DNA of 28,547 nt from CAUZSN01 sp963582345. GTDB lineage: Bacteria > Planctomycetota > Planctomycetia > Planctomycetales > Planctomycetaceae. Below, in pieces: positions 7,896 through 16,355 of the stretch (the stretch's first letter is position 1; each line of letters starts with the position of its first letter). Below the pieces are notes generated by a model. The model was not told the origin of the DNA. It made no database searches and worked only from the letters and a program-made list of their open reading frames with translations. A program made the position numbers and the translations under genes. The stretch covers positions 1-28,547 of the forward strand of contig CAUZSN010000025.1 in the NCBI GenBank assembly GCA_963582345.1. The letters are read 5' to 3'.

Positions 7896-8321
7896 TCACT
7901 GTTTGCTCGCCGGCCGTTTCGGCTTGTTAGACTTTTTGTCCGGGGTTTTTTTGTTGTCACCCAGAGATTTTGCGACCGCTTCCAACAGAGCTTCCATAGC
8001 GAATGGCTTGCGCAGGTAGTCGTCGACACCCAGCATTTCGGCATACGCTTTGTGGCGTCCTCCTTCGTTGGCGGTGATCATAATCACTTTGGGTGGTTTC
8101 GGAAGCGCCTTTAGAAACTCGAGTACCGGGAAGCCACCCATGCGAGGCATCATCATATCGGTGATGACGACATCCGGATTCTGAGTTTCAGCAAGCCGCC
8201 GACCTTCGATTCCATTCAGGGCTGACAAGACGTGATAGTCAGCTGCTTCCAGTACGCGCTGAATCGTTGCGGAAATCTCTCGATCATCTTCAATCAGCAG
8301 TATTGATTTCTCGGATGACAT
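7896..8321 (-). CDS. Single-domain response regulator (REC) with basic tail
   Basis: A receiver domain fills residues 1-122: acidic pocket E11-D12-D13, phosphoacceptor D55 in VVITDMMMPRMGG, the conserved Thr in VIMITANEGG and the Lys in YLRKPF. No output domain follows; instead there is a tail of about 20 residues rich in Lys and Pro (KKTPDKKSNKPKR). It probably works as a CheY/Spo0F-like phosphotransfer or protein-interaction module. The cognate kinase is not in the window. Its 3' end converges on the lipoprotein gene. Confidence 0.88.
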   Translation of the reverse strand: MSSEKSILLIEDDREISATIQRVLEAADYHVLSALNGIEGRRLAETQNPDVVITDMMMPRMGGFPVLEFLKALPKPPKVIMITANEGGRHKAYAEMLGVDDYLRKPFAMEALLEAVAKSLGDNKKTPDKKSNKPKRPASKQ

Positions 8322-8457
8322 CCGCCCGTTACCTCTCCGTTCATATTAAGTCGAAGTCACTCATGGTATGGTCCGTTTGTAAGCAGGGTCAAGCGCCAAC
8401 TACGTACTGCCACAAGATCGGAGATCAATAGCTGCTTCATTCTTGACTCTCAACATT

Positions 8458-9765
8458 TTATTGCAGTGCATGAAAGACTAACCCGCTCAGTAATTTCGGG
8501 TAGAAGAATGTGCTCTTGGGAGGCATTTTTTCGAGATTAGAAGCCACCTGCTGAACGTCCTCGATCCCGGCAGGAGCGACGAGACAAGCCAGTTGACACG
8601 ATCGCTCCAGTTGCGCCGAGACCACTTCGTCCATCAAATGCACGTATTGGCATACTGGCTCGGCATCTGGGACTTGGCCGCCGATCAAATGTTCCAGCAC
8701 CAGCTTGTGCAGCAAGCTGACGCCTAGGCTTCTCCATTCGTCGCTTTGATCGGCCGCGATGGTTTCCATGGGCCCCGCATCGATCAATCTCGCCAGAAGC
8801 CAACGGCTATCTTTGGCTGTTCCAAAGCCAAACACGTGCTGTCTGCCGTCGAGTTGAATCATTTCCCATGCCTTACGGGCCCCGTCCTCGCCTTCGCCCA
8901 CCGGATCGATCTGAAAATGGGGCGATAATATCCGGTTCAATTTGTCCGACGTCAACTCTGGCAGTCCACTAACCAACCGGTGTGTGGGCAAGATTGCGAG
9001 TCCGGGATCGTTCATTTCGACAAACATCATCATGACAAAATTGGCCGCCGCAGAAGCGTTTGCCAGCTTACCCTGTGATCGCAACCAATTACGATAGTCG
9101 ACTGCGGTTTCGTAGCGATGGTGTCCATCCGCGATAAAGATCGGTTGCTCCTTCAACACATTTCGGACTTGGTTGTTGACAACATGATTGGTCACCGGCC
9201 ACATGCGATGTACGACACCCAATTGATCGGTCGCTTCTAGTGCGGTCTGACCGATAATCGCTTCTTCCAGTACAGTCTGTGCGGACGACTCCAAATTGGG
9301 ATACAAGCCAAAAATAGCAGATAGGTTCATTTTACACGATTTGGTAAGGGCCAGCCGATCGGATTTTGGACCTGCCATTGTCTGCTCGTGCGCAAAAACG
9401 GTTCCGGTGCCGAATTCTTCCAGCCGCAATCGTCCCAAGAAGCCCTTGCGCACGTGTAACGTATCATCCCAGTGGAACTCTTGATGGTACACATACAATG
9501 CATCGTTGCGTTCCCGAATCAGAATACCTTCGCGTTGCCAGTGTTTCAGGAAGTTGGCCGCGCGACCGTAGCGTTCATCTGCGTTCTTATCGCCGGGCTC
9601 CTTGCGGTTCAAAATCAGCCGCACGACATTACACGGATGCGACTGGTATAGGTCCAATTGTTGCTCGGGATCGATGACATCGTATGGCGGAGCCATCACA
9701 TCCGATAGATTGCCGACTTGGGCGATGTCGTACCGCCATCCTCGAAATGGTTGAACTTCGGCCAT
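8458..9765 (-). CDS. DUF1015 family protein
   Basis: This 435-residue protein shows the DUF1015 hallmarks: the N-terminal PFRGWRY and VMAPPYDVIDPEQ, then HPCNVVRLIL, a central IADGHHRYETAVDYRN, and the family's usual length of about 420 residues. DUF1015 proteins are soluble and widespread; the motif is conserved enough to suggest an enzyme, but I do not know of an established reaction. It may share a transcript with trpF, located 120 bases upstream in the same direction. The ATG at 9765 gives the family N-terminus although no clear ribosome-binding site precedes it. Confidence 0.88.
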   Translation of the reverse strand: MAEVQPFRGWRYDIAQVGNLSDVMAPPYDVIDPEQQLDLYQSHPCNVVRLILNRKEPGDKNADERYGRAANFLKHWQREGILIRERNDALYVYHQEFHWDDTLHVRKGFLGRLRLEEFGTGTVFAHEQTMAGPKSDRLALTKSCKMNLSAIFGLYPNLESSAQTVLEEAIIGQTALEATDQLGVVHRMWPVTNHVVNNQVRNVLKEQPIFIADGHHRYETAVDYRNWLRSQGKLANASAAANFVMMMFVEMNDPGLAILPTHRLVSGLPELTSDKLNRILSPHFQIDPVGEGEDGARKAWEMIQLDGRQHVFGFGTAKDSRWLLARLIDAGPMETIAADQSDEWRSLGVSLLHKLVLEHLIGGQVPDAEPVCQYVHLMDEVVSAQLERSCQLACLVAPAGIEDVQQVASNLEKMPPKSTFFYPKLLSGLVFHALQ

Positions 9766-9885
9766 GCTGTAGTTCTTATACTCGAATTAGAGACGAGTTG
9801 TATTCCGTGCTCATAACAACTGAAGAAACTACGGTTTTTAAAAACGACTCAGATGCCAAAAATCCTTGAACAGCTGAGTTGTCGG

Positions 9886-10596
9886 TTAAAGGTCACAGAT
9901 AGAATCGAGCGACGAAGTATCACCGGCTGTCACTTGCTCAAACGCACAACGGGCGGTATTGATAAATTTTTTCACTAATCGCATGTCCTTGATCGCCGTG
10001 ACTGATTCCACTCCGCTCGAGACATCGACGCCCCATGGCCGAGCGATGCGGATGGCATCGCCAACGTTCTCCGGGTTTAGTCCGCCGGCCAAAATCAAAG
10101 GTGGCCAATCGATTCGTCGGTACTGTCGGTTCAGCAGATCCCACGGTACAGTCGTTCCGGTTCCTCCATACGCTCCTTCAATGCGAGCATCGATAAGGCA
10201 CGCGGCCAGTTTTCCTTTCAGAGCCGCGCATTCTTCGACATATTGGGAAAGCGGATCCAAACCATCCAGTCCCAGTCGATGAGCGTGCACGATTCGAATT
10301 CCGGTTCGCGCGGATGACAGTTGCGCCAGTAATTGTGGAGGTTCGTCTCCGTGCAGTTGAACCGTGCGTATTCCGGACTGCTGGCACGTCGCGGTGATCT
10401 GGTCGATTGAATGATTGACGAACAGCCCGACCGGATCAACCGCTTCCGGCAAATGATGAACAATCCGCGCGGCTGTATCGATCGAGACACAACGCGGCGT
10501 CTTATGATAGAAGTTCAAACCAATGGCATTTGGGGCCAGCTCAGCCACGTCTAATGCCGTGGTCAGGTCTCGGATTCCGCAGATCTTGATCCACAT
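9886..10596 (-). CDS. trpF: Phosphoribosylanthranilate isomerase
   Basis: TrpF catalyses the Amadori rearrangement of N-(5'-phosphoribosyl)anthranilate in tryptophan synthesis. The 236-residue TIM barrel has the catalytic cysteine in the N-terminal WIKICGI (C6), the family QLHGDE strand, the catalytic aspartate in LIDARIEGAYGGTG, and the phosphate-binding PPLILAGGLNPENV and VDVSSGVES near the end. The length is slightly above the usual 200-210, due to about 20 extra C-terminal residues. No other trp gene is nearby, so this is an isolated trpF, a frequent arrangement outside enterobacteria. Confidence 0.95.
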   Translation of the reverse strand: MWIKICGIRDLTTALDVAELAPNAIGLNFYHKTPRCVSIDTAARIVHHLPEAVDPVGLFVNHSIDQITATCQQSGIRTVQLHGDEPPQLLAQLSSARTGIRIVHAHRLGLDGLDPLSQYVEECAALKGKLAACLIDARIEGAYGGTGTTVPWDLLNRQYRRIDWPPLILAGGLNPENVGDAIRIARPWGVDVSSGVESVTAIKDMRLVKKFINTARCAFEQVTAGDTSSLDSICDL

Positions 10597-10787
10597 TGGC
10601 CTGAATCACTTGACTTGCAACATGCGTTCGACATTTGACATTAGACATGCGTCCGATTCAGATTCAAGGCACAGCTCCGTTTGTTTGTAAAAATATCGAT
10701 GCTAGTCACAGACAGCATGTGCGAGTACAATCGCGCGAAACGAGCGGTTAAACATAAATCATTCAGCCAAATAACACACAAAAATTG

Positions 10788-11159
10788 ATGCCTGCGTTTA
10801 CCCACCACATTTTTATTTGCTGTAATCAGCGCAGTCCCGGACATCGCCGGGGCTGCTGCGATGCCGAAGGCACCGAAGCATTGCGAAACGCTTTTAAGGT
10901 GGAAGTGAAACGCCGAAACCTAAAACCGCTCGTCCGTGCGAACAAGGCTGGTTGTCTGGATCAGTGTGAGCATGGGCCGAACGTCGCTATTTATCCGCAG
11001 GGTATTGTTTACGGTGGTGTCACGTTGGACGACGTTCCACGGATTATTGAAGAAACGGTCATCGGGGGTCGGATCTTATACGACCTGCTGATCGTCGATT
11101 CTTGTTTGAACAATCCGAAATGCGAACATGTTCTGGCTCGGGGGGCCTTACAACAATAA
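10788..11159 (+). CDS. Thioredoxin-like [2Fe-2S] ferredoxin
   Basis: This 123-residue protein fits the thioredoxin-fold [2Fe-2S] ferredoxins related to NuoE and clostridial hydrogenase modules. The N-terminal HIFICCNQRSPGHRRGCC and the central NKAGCLDQCEHGPNVAIYPQ supply the four cluster ligands in the order expected for the family (C followed by about ten residues and C; later C-x3-C). VTLDDVPRIIEETVIGG is the usual last helix. A TTG one codon before the ATG (10785) is an alternative start. It could be an electron carrier for redox enzymes, but no partner is adjacent. Confidence 0.88.
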   Translation: MPAFTHHIFICCNQRSPGHRRGCCDAEGTEALRNAFKVEVKRRNLKPLVRANKAGCLDQCEHGPNVAIYPQGIVYGGVTLDDVPRIIEETVIGGRILYDLLIVDSCLNNPKCEHVLARGALQQ

Positions 11160-11202
11160 ATTAAAGGGAAAAGTTGCGAACTTAGTCACGTTGCGGAAGG
11201 AA

Positions 11203-11220
11203 AAAAAACGGCCGTTTTTT
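11203..11220. terminator. Perfect 18-base palindrome, possible bidirectional terminator
   Basis: AAAAAACGGCCGTTTTTT is fully self-complementary, 43 bases after the ferredoxin stop. Folded with a 4-base loop it gives a short stem running into T-runs on both strands, which suggests termination of the ferredoxin transcript. The GC part is short, so strength is uncertain. Confidence 0.42.
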
Positions 11221-11278
11221 GGTCGGTGTAGCGCAGCGTCCGAAAGCGAACATTGACAATCTAAATTACATTTATTTC

Positions 11279-12625
11279 ATGAACGTTGTTATTTTCGGTG
11301 CCGGGACAGTTGGAGCCTCCATTGCGCACGTTCTGTGCGAGAATCAGCAAAATGTCATCCTGGTCGACTCCTCACGCGATGCGTTGGACGAAGTCGAAGA
11401 AAGGTTGGACATTCAGACAGTGTGTGGTTCAGCATGCGATGCTATCACGCTGTTTCAGGCCGGAGTGCAAAGCGCGGATTTGTGTTTGGCGGTGACCAAC
11501 CTTGATGAAGTAAATTTAGTGGGAGCCAGCCTGGCCAAGTCGATGGGATCCGCTCGCAGCATCGCTCGGATTTTTAATACCTCGTATCTGGATTTCAGCA
11601 CGTTTGACTATCGGCGGCATTTCGGAATTGATCGTTTGTTGAGTTTGGAGCACCTGACTGCTTTGGAACTGGCGAAAGCCATTCGCATGCCGGGGCTGTT
11701 TGCTGTCGAGAATTTTGCTCGGGGTGGCATCGAGGTCCAGGAGCTGGCTGTCGAAGACGATGCGAAAGGAGTTGGCGTCCACTTGCGTGATCTGAAGCTG
11801 CCTCGTGAGGTCCGAATCGGCCTGATTACCGGTAAAGATCGGACTGTCATCCCCGGAGCAGACGATGTCCTGCACGCTGGCGATCACGTCACACTGATTG
11901 GACAGCGCGAAGAATTGGACGCTGTGAAGCGATTATTCGAGCACAAGGGGCCGCCACGTTTGAATGTGGTCATCGCTGGTGGTGGTGAGATTGGCTTTAA
12001 TTTGGCGCAAATCTTGGGGCGAGAACGGTTTAACGTCGTGCTGCTGGAAGCCAACGGCCAGCGGTGCGAGTACCTAGCGCAAAAACTGGACCATGCGACC
12101 GTTTTGCATGCAGATGCCACTCGCCAAAACGAAATGGAGGAAGCGAGAATCGGCAGGGCGGACATATTCGTCGCAGCGATGGGCGATGACGAGGATAACA
12201 TCGTCTGCGGTGTTGAGGCTCGTGAGTTGGGGGGAAAACGCATCCTGAGCGTAGTTCGTCGGCCCGACTATGCCAACGTCCTGGAAAAACTGGGCATCGA
12301 TGTTGCCGTTAGCCCACGCGATGTAATGACGCGACAAATTTTAGGAATGCTGGGACGCGGTCCAGTTATCAGCCGATCCGATATTTCAGCGGGAGGCGCC
12401 GAGGTTTGGGAAGTTGAGGTTCTTCCGAAATCGCCAATTACCTTGGCACCACTGAAAGACATCATCTTGGTGCAAAGCTTGATTGCAGCCATTGTCCGAG
12501 AGGGTTACGTTCAAGTTCCAGGAGCAGATGACCAGCTACAGCCAGGCGACACGGCCGTCGTTCTGGTCCAGAAAGGAAGCATGCAAGACACGCTGAAGTT
12601 ATTTCAACCGGTCAGCACGTCATGA
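11279..12625 (+). CDS. trkA: TrkA-type potassium-uptake regulatory protein with two RCK modules
   Basis: TrkA is the cytoplasmic NAD(H)-binding subunit gating TrkH/TrkG potassium channels. The 448-residue product contains two tandem units, each a Rossmann RCK-N domain followed by an RCK-C domain. The first begins NVVIFGAGTVGASIA near residue 2; the second begins NVVIAGGGEIGFNLA near residue 230. RCK-C domains end with pairs such as VLHAGDHVTLIGQ and QLQPGDTAVVLVQ. The ATG at 11279 places the first Rossmann strand at the N-terminus as in E. coli TrkA; an upstream frame extension to 11219 has no support. The TrkH membrane partner is not in the window. No convincing ribosome-binding site is seen. 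Confidence 0.92.
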   Translation: MNVVIFGAGTVGASIAHVLCENQQNVILVDSSRDALDEVEERLDIQTVCGSACDAITLFQAGVQSADLCLAVTNLDEVNLVGASLAKSMGSARSIARIFNTSYLDFSTFDYRRHFGIDRLLSLEHLTALELAKAIRMPGLFAVENFARGGIEVQELAVEDDAKGVGVHLRDLKLPREVRIGLITGKDRTVIPGADDVLHAGDHVTLIGQREELDAVKRLFEHKGPPRLNVVIAGGGEIGFNLAQILGRERFNVVLLEANGQRCEYLAQKLDHATVLHADATRQNEMEEARIGRADIFVAAMGDDEDNIVCGVEARELGGKRILSVVRRPDYANVLEKLGIDVAVSPRDVMTRQILGMLGRGPVISRSDISAGGAEVWEVEVLPKSPITLAPLKDIILVQSLIAAIVREGYVQVPGADDQLQPGDTAVVLVQKGSMQDTLKLFQPVSTS

Positions 12626-13046
12626 CTCAAAGTTGATCTGATTGGCGTGCTTTTTCTTGTACTTCTAAACACGCTCTGCCACTGGCGTAGACAAGGTCGG
12701 TGTCGATTATCGAAAAAGCCGTCATTAGACGACCTGTACCGGCGACTTACTGTTCATTGGATTGGGTTTCCAGGCCAAACTGTTTGACAGGCTGCCGTTG
12801 GCGGCAGCGACTTAAATTGCGAACGGCATAATTTCTTGTAATGCTCTCGTAGGTTTTCTCGTAAACCGTACAAATGGTCGTTTAACGACAGTTATTGGCG
12901 ATTCCAATGGTCCAAGACTCGCCGATGGCTCGGCGACAAGTGATTCGGTTGCTGCGATGCCGTGCTGTACGCTAAACAGCATAGCTAGGTTCTCGTCGAG
13001 TGTCGTTCTTTCAGCCTAATCGACATCTGCATCCGGAGGCGGCTAA
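12626..13046. other. Gene-poor spacer with a hairpin and one short open frame
   Basis: About 420 bases separate trkA from the ATP-grasp gene. A minus-strand open frame of 56 codons (12812-12982, ATG start) begins MLFSVQHGIAATESL and ends LQEIMPFAI; it has no ribosome-binding site or recognised domain. Three bases after its stop lies the hairpin at 12791-12808. Otherwise nothing identifiable is seen. The AT-richer region before 13035 presumably holds the promoter of the ATP-grasp gene. Confidence 0.4.
12791..12808. repeat. Hairpin with 7-bp GC-rich stem
   Basis: GCTGCCG and CGGCAGC flank a 4-base loop. No T-run follows on either strand. It could be a weak terminator or an RNA structure 165 bases beyond trkA. 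Confidence 0.4.
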
Positions 13047-14096
13047 GTGCGGATCTTCGTTTCCGAACATCTTACGAGCGGTGCGTGGTCGGGAGAGGCA
13101 TTGGAAATTTCTCACGCTGAAGAAGGACGATCGATGTTGCTGGCGATCACTGCTGATTTCGCTAGTATCCTTGATTGCCAAGTCGTCACGACGTGGGACT
13201 CGCGACTCGGTCGGTTTCCTTTGGACGAAGTCACGGTCATCGAGGTTTCATCGCCGATCGACGAGCACCGATTATTTCGGGAACTTTCTCTCGACTGTGA
13301 CGCAACGCTTATCATCGCGCCTGAATTTGATGGCATACTAGCGAATCGCTGTAGAATTTTCTTTAGCGAGCACTACACCAGGGAACAACGTTTTCTTGGT
13401 TCGAGCCTGAAAGCTATTGAACTTTGCGCTGACAAGCTCACCACTGCACGGCATTTCCTAGCGAACAGCATTCCGACAATTAAAACATTGCCCTTTGATC
13501 CAGAATCGATAGTTCCAACCTTTCCATATCCTCTGGTGATCAAACCAAGGTATGGTGCCGGTTCGCTGAATACCGACTTGATTCGAAATCCCGACGAGCT
13601 TGACCGGGCACGGACTTATTTGCGATCACCAAACGCTTTGCTGCCCGTGATTCAGCAGCCGTTTGTTAGAGGAGAAGCTGTGTCCGTTGCAGTCATTATT
13701 TCGGCCCAACGGAAGAAAGTTGAAGTATTTCCTGTGTCGATGCAGCAGTTGAGTGACGACGGACGGTTTCAATATCAAGGTGGGAGCATTCCTGCTGGGC
13801 TTGATTTACGAACGAATCGATCAATCGAACAGTCAGTCCGTTTCGCCTGCCGGAGTATCCCTGGTTTGTCTGGCTACGTAGGATTTGATTTTGTCATTCC
13901 GGAGAAAGCCTCAGGTCCACCTATCTTGATCGAGATCAATCCGCGACTGACGACAAGTTATTTAGGATATCGTTTGCTGACAGACGAGAATCTTGCCGAG
14001 CGACTACTTTCTACAGAACTAAGCTTGCCTTCGATTCAATGGAAAAATAGTTCACTTGCTTTCTACCCTGATGGTCGGATAGCGATTCACGGATGA
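13047..14096 (+). CDS. ATP-grasp ligase, probably of the tyramine-glutamate ligase (MfnD)/OrfY group
   Basis: The 349-residue product has a short N-terminal domain, then an ATP-grasp fold: ATP-binding PYPLVIKPRYGAGS near residue 165, QQPFVRGEAVSVAVII, and the metal-binding ILIEINPRLTTSYLGYR near the end (E and N ligands in EINPR). ATP-grasp proteins of this type attach glutamate to tyramine in methanofuran synthesis in archaea, and relatives sit among the H4MPT/methylofuran genes of methylotrophic bacteria. The presence of ftr and fmd genes in the same window supports that role, but the substrate is inferred. The start is GTG at 13047, with GGAGG at 13035-13039 seven bases upstream. Its last 10 bases overlap the convergent sirtuin gene. 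Confidence 0.75.
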   Translation: MRIFVSEHLTSGAWSGEALEISHAEEGRSMLLAITADFASILDCQVVTTWDSRLGRFPLDEVTVIEVSSPIDEHRLFRELSLDCDATLIIAPEFDGILANRCRIFFSEHYTREQRFLGSSLKAIELCADKLTTARHFLANSIPTIKTLPFDPESIVPTFPYPLVIKPRYGAGSLNTDLIRNPDELDRARTYLRSPNALLPVIQQPFVRGEAVSVAVIISAQRKKVEVFPVSMQQLSDDGRFQYQGGSIPAGLDLRTNRSIEQSVRFACRSIPGLSGYVGFDFVIPEKASGPPILIEINPRLTTSYLGYRLLTDENLAERLLSTELSLPSIQWKNSSLAFYPDGRIAIHG

Positions 14097-14845
14097 TGTC
14101 CCTCCAACGTTTGTTCGATCAGAGTCATCATTTCACCCAATTCGGAGTGGACGACCAGATCGGCAATTGAATCAGCCGGCGTGGGTTCGCGATTGATGAT
14201 AATCAATCGGGCACCATGCTGTTGGGCGATCACTGGCAAGCTAGCAGCCGGTTCGACAACCAGGGAAGACCCTAACGCCAAAAAGAAGTCTGATTCGCGT
14301 GACCACTGCATCGCCTGTTCCAATACCTTATCCGGCAAAGTCTGGCCGAAGGAAACGGTTGCGTGTTTCAACAATCCGCTGCAGTTCGGACAATCTGGGA
14401 CAAGCTGAGTCTGAACAAACTGATTGACCAGCGGATCGGCCTCGCAACGCCAGTCGCAGGTTAGACAGGCGACGTACCTGGCGGTGCCGTGTAATTCCAG
14501 GACATTTTGGCTTCCTGCCACTTGGTGTATTCCATCAATGTTTTGCGTAATGACACCTTGCAGCATACCGGCCGACTGCCAGCGTGCCAGTGCCTGATGC
14601 GCGACGTTGGGTTCGGCACTGACGAAATCGCGGTGCGACTCGGCTTTTTGGCGCCAGTATTCAAATCGTGCTTCGGCAGTTTTCAAGAACTCGTCGAAGT
14701 ACACTGGTTGTGATGTGGACCACACTCCGCCTGGTGACCGAAAATCAGGGATTCCACTTTCGGTGCTGATGCCCGCACCTGTGAATGCGATTGCCGAATT
14801 TGCTTCAGCCAACCACCGAGCGATTAGTACTCCATCGTGCGACAT
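14087..14845 (-). CDS. cobB: NAD-dependent protein deacylase, sirtuin family (CobB-like)
   Basis: This 252-residue sirtuin removes acyl groups from lysines using NAD+. Motifs in order: GAGISTESGIPDFRSPGG (NAD binding), ITQNIDGIHQVAG, catalytic histidine in LELHGTARYVAC, a zinc site built from CLTCDWRC and CPNC (about 20 residues apart), and ALGSSLVVEPAA. All catalytic elements are present, so it should be active; deacetylase versus desuccinylase preference cannot be judged. It converges with the ATP-grasp gene (10-base overlap) and is divergent from ftr, with 175 bases between. Confidence 0.93.
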   Translation of the reverse strand: MSHDGVLIARWLAEANSAIAFTGAGISTESGIPDFRSPGGVWSTSQPVYFDEFLKTAEARFEYWRQKAESHRDFVSAEPNVAHQALARWQSAGMLQGVITQNIDGIHQVAGSQNVLELHGTARYVACLTCDWRCEADPLVNQFVQTQLVPDCPNCSGLLKHATVSFGQTLPDKVLEQAMQWSRESDFFLALGSSLVVEPAASLPVIAQQHGARLIIINREPTPADSIADLVVHSELGEMMTLIEQTLEGHHP

Positions 14846-15020
14846 CTGTGGTTCTCAAACGGATCGATTTGCGCGCAAACGGAAGTGTGTCTTACAGGAC
14901 ATTTTCTCGCAAGGCCTCAATGGATCCGCATTGACCGCAGATTCCCGACGTAGACCATTTCGGTTACACTAGTCAATATAAGACGTGATCAAAATTTGAC
15001 TCTAAAAAACGAGTAAACTA

Positions 15021-15935
15021 TTGCCGAGCGAAGCCACAGTATTGCAAGTGAACGGAGTTGCCGTCGCGGACACGTTTGCCGAGGCGTTTCCGATCGTGGG
15101 CACTCGGGTGATCGTGACCGCCATCACGGCACGCTGGGCTGACATTGCGGCTGACGGGCTGTGTGGTTTCGCCACCAGCGTCATCGCCTGCAATGCCGAA
15201 GTGGCGGTAGAATGCCGTCTGACGGCGGAGAATTCTCCCGATGGACGCCCCGGAGTCAGCGTGCTATTGTTCGCGTTCAACCGAGACTCTCTGGCAAAGG
15301 CTGTTCAAGACCGAATCGGCCAGTGCATTTTGACCTGCCCCACAACAGCGTGTTACAACGGTATCCAGGTTTGTTCCCAGGACGAACAGATTTCGATAGG
15401 AGGCCAATTACGGTATTTCGGAGACGGATTCCAAAGTTCCAAGAAACTGGGTACTCGACGTTTCTGGCGGATTCCGGTTATGGACGGCGAGTTTGTGTGT
15501 GAGGATCGATTTGGAACGGCCAAAGGCGTGGCCGGGGGAAACCTTTTGATTTGCGGTGCCGATCAAGTGGTCACGCTGTCCGCTGCAGAAACCGCTGTCA
15601 ACGCAATTCGTGAACTGCCTGACACCGTTTTGCCGTTTCCCGGAGGAATTGTTCGTAGTGGAAGTAAGGTCGGTTCGCGATACAAGAAGTTAAAAGCCAG
15701 CACAAACGATGCCTACTGTCCGACGTTGCGTCAATCGACCTCAGCGGCCATTCCGGACGGGGTAGGAGCTGTCTACGAAATTGTGATCGACGGACTCTCG
15801 CTGCAAAGCGTTCAGCAGGCAATGCGAATCGGTTTGCATGCCACCAGTGAATGCCCTGGAGTCAAACTGATCAGTGCAGGCAATTATGGCGGAAAACTTG
15901 GTCGACATCACCTGTATTTACGTGATTTACTTTGA
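15021..15935 (+). CDS. fhcD: Formylmethanofuran:tetrahydromethanopterin N-formyltransferase (Ftr/FhcD)
   Basis: Ftr transfers the formyl group between methanofuran and tetrahydromethanopterin, linking H4MPT C1 units to the FmdAB complex. The 304-residue product matches the family along its whole length: VNGVAVADTFAEAF at the N-terminus, GFATSVIACNAE, DGRPGVSVLLFA, RIGQCILTCPTTACYN, LRYFGDGFQ, GVAGGN, PFPGGIVRSGSKVGS, ASTNDAYCPT and ISAGNYGGKLGRHHLYLRDLL. No ATG is available: the frame opens after TAA at 15003-15005, and candidates are TTG 15021 (GAG seven bases upstream) and TTG 15042, which would yield the archaeal-style start MQVNGV. It stands alone, divergent from the sirtuin gene and about 8 kb from the fmd genes. 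Confidence 0.94.
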   Translation: MPSEATVLQVNGVAVADTFAEAFPIVGTRVIVTAITARWADIAADGLCGFATSVIACNAEVAVECRLTAENSPDGRPGVSVLLFAFNRDSLAKAVQDRIGQCILTCPTTACYNGIQVCSQDEQISIGGQLRYFGDGFQSSKKLGTRRFWRIPVMDGEFVCEDRFGTAKGVAGGNLLICGADQVVTLSAAETAVNAIRELPDTVLPFPGGIVRSGSKVGSRYKKLKASTNDAYCPTLRQSTSAAIPDGVGAVYEIVIDGLSLQSVQQAMRIGLHATSECPGVKLISAGNYGGKLGRHHLYLRDLL

Positions 15936-15953
15936 GTCGCGCCGCGCCAGCTG

Positions 15954-16331
15954 TTATGACTTAACTTGCGATTCCGCCAGACCCGCGTCGAGCAATGCTT
16001 GCAACTGTGCGACGCAAGCGTCCATCGAGACAACAGCCTGACAAAAGTTCATGTGCATCGATGCTTGGGCCGCGTCATTGCGAAATTCCTCTGCGGCTGT
16101 ACGCAGAGTTCCAATTTTTTTGCGAAGCATCTGAACATAGCTGGGCGGATCGTTTATTTTCGTCTCCAGTGCTCGCGCCGTGTCAAAGACCGCACGCACG
16201 ATGCCCATCAATTCTGGAAAGTCGTCAACTTCCTCGCAGTGCTTCACGAACGTGCGGACCATCCAGGCATGTGCCATTGTCGTCTCACAACGATTGACGA
16301 TTTCCTGCTGATTGAGATCGGAATGCAACAT
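15954..16331 (-). CDS. Small, probably all-helical protein of unknown function
   Basis: The 125-residue product has no family I recognise. It is predicted helical throughout, with few glycines or prolines, a possible helical hairpin (EIVNRCETTMAHAWMVRTFV and later RKKIGTLRTAAEEFRNDAAQ) and four scattered cysteines. It lacks a signal peptide or membrane segment. Its 3' end is 18 bases from that of the convergent ftr, and it lies 24 bases downstream of apt in the same direction, so it is probably the last gene of the kinase-apt transcript. Confidence 0.68.
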   Translation of the reverse strand: MLHSDLNQQEIVNRCETTMAHAWMVRTFVKHCEEVDDFPELMGIVRAVFDTARALETKINDPPSYVQMLRKKIGTLRTAAEEFRNDAAQASMHMNFCQAVVSMDACVAQLQALLDAGLAESQVKS

Positions 16332-16355
16332 TTGTGGTCCTCGACTTGGCTTTGT

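Noticed and set aside
12784..12817. TTGACA with a downstream TTAAAT as a possible promoter
   Set aside because: Spacing is about 22 bases, too long for a sigma70-type promoter, and a hairpin lies between the boxes.
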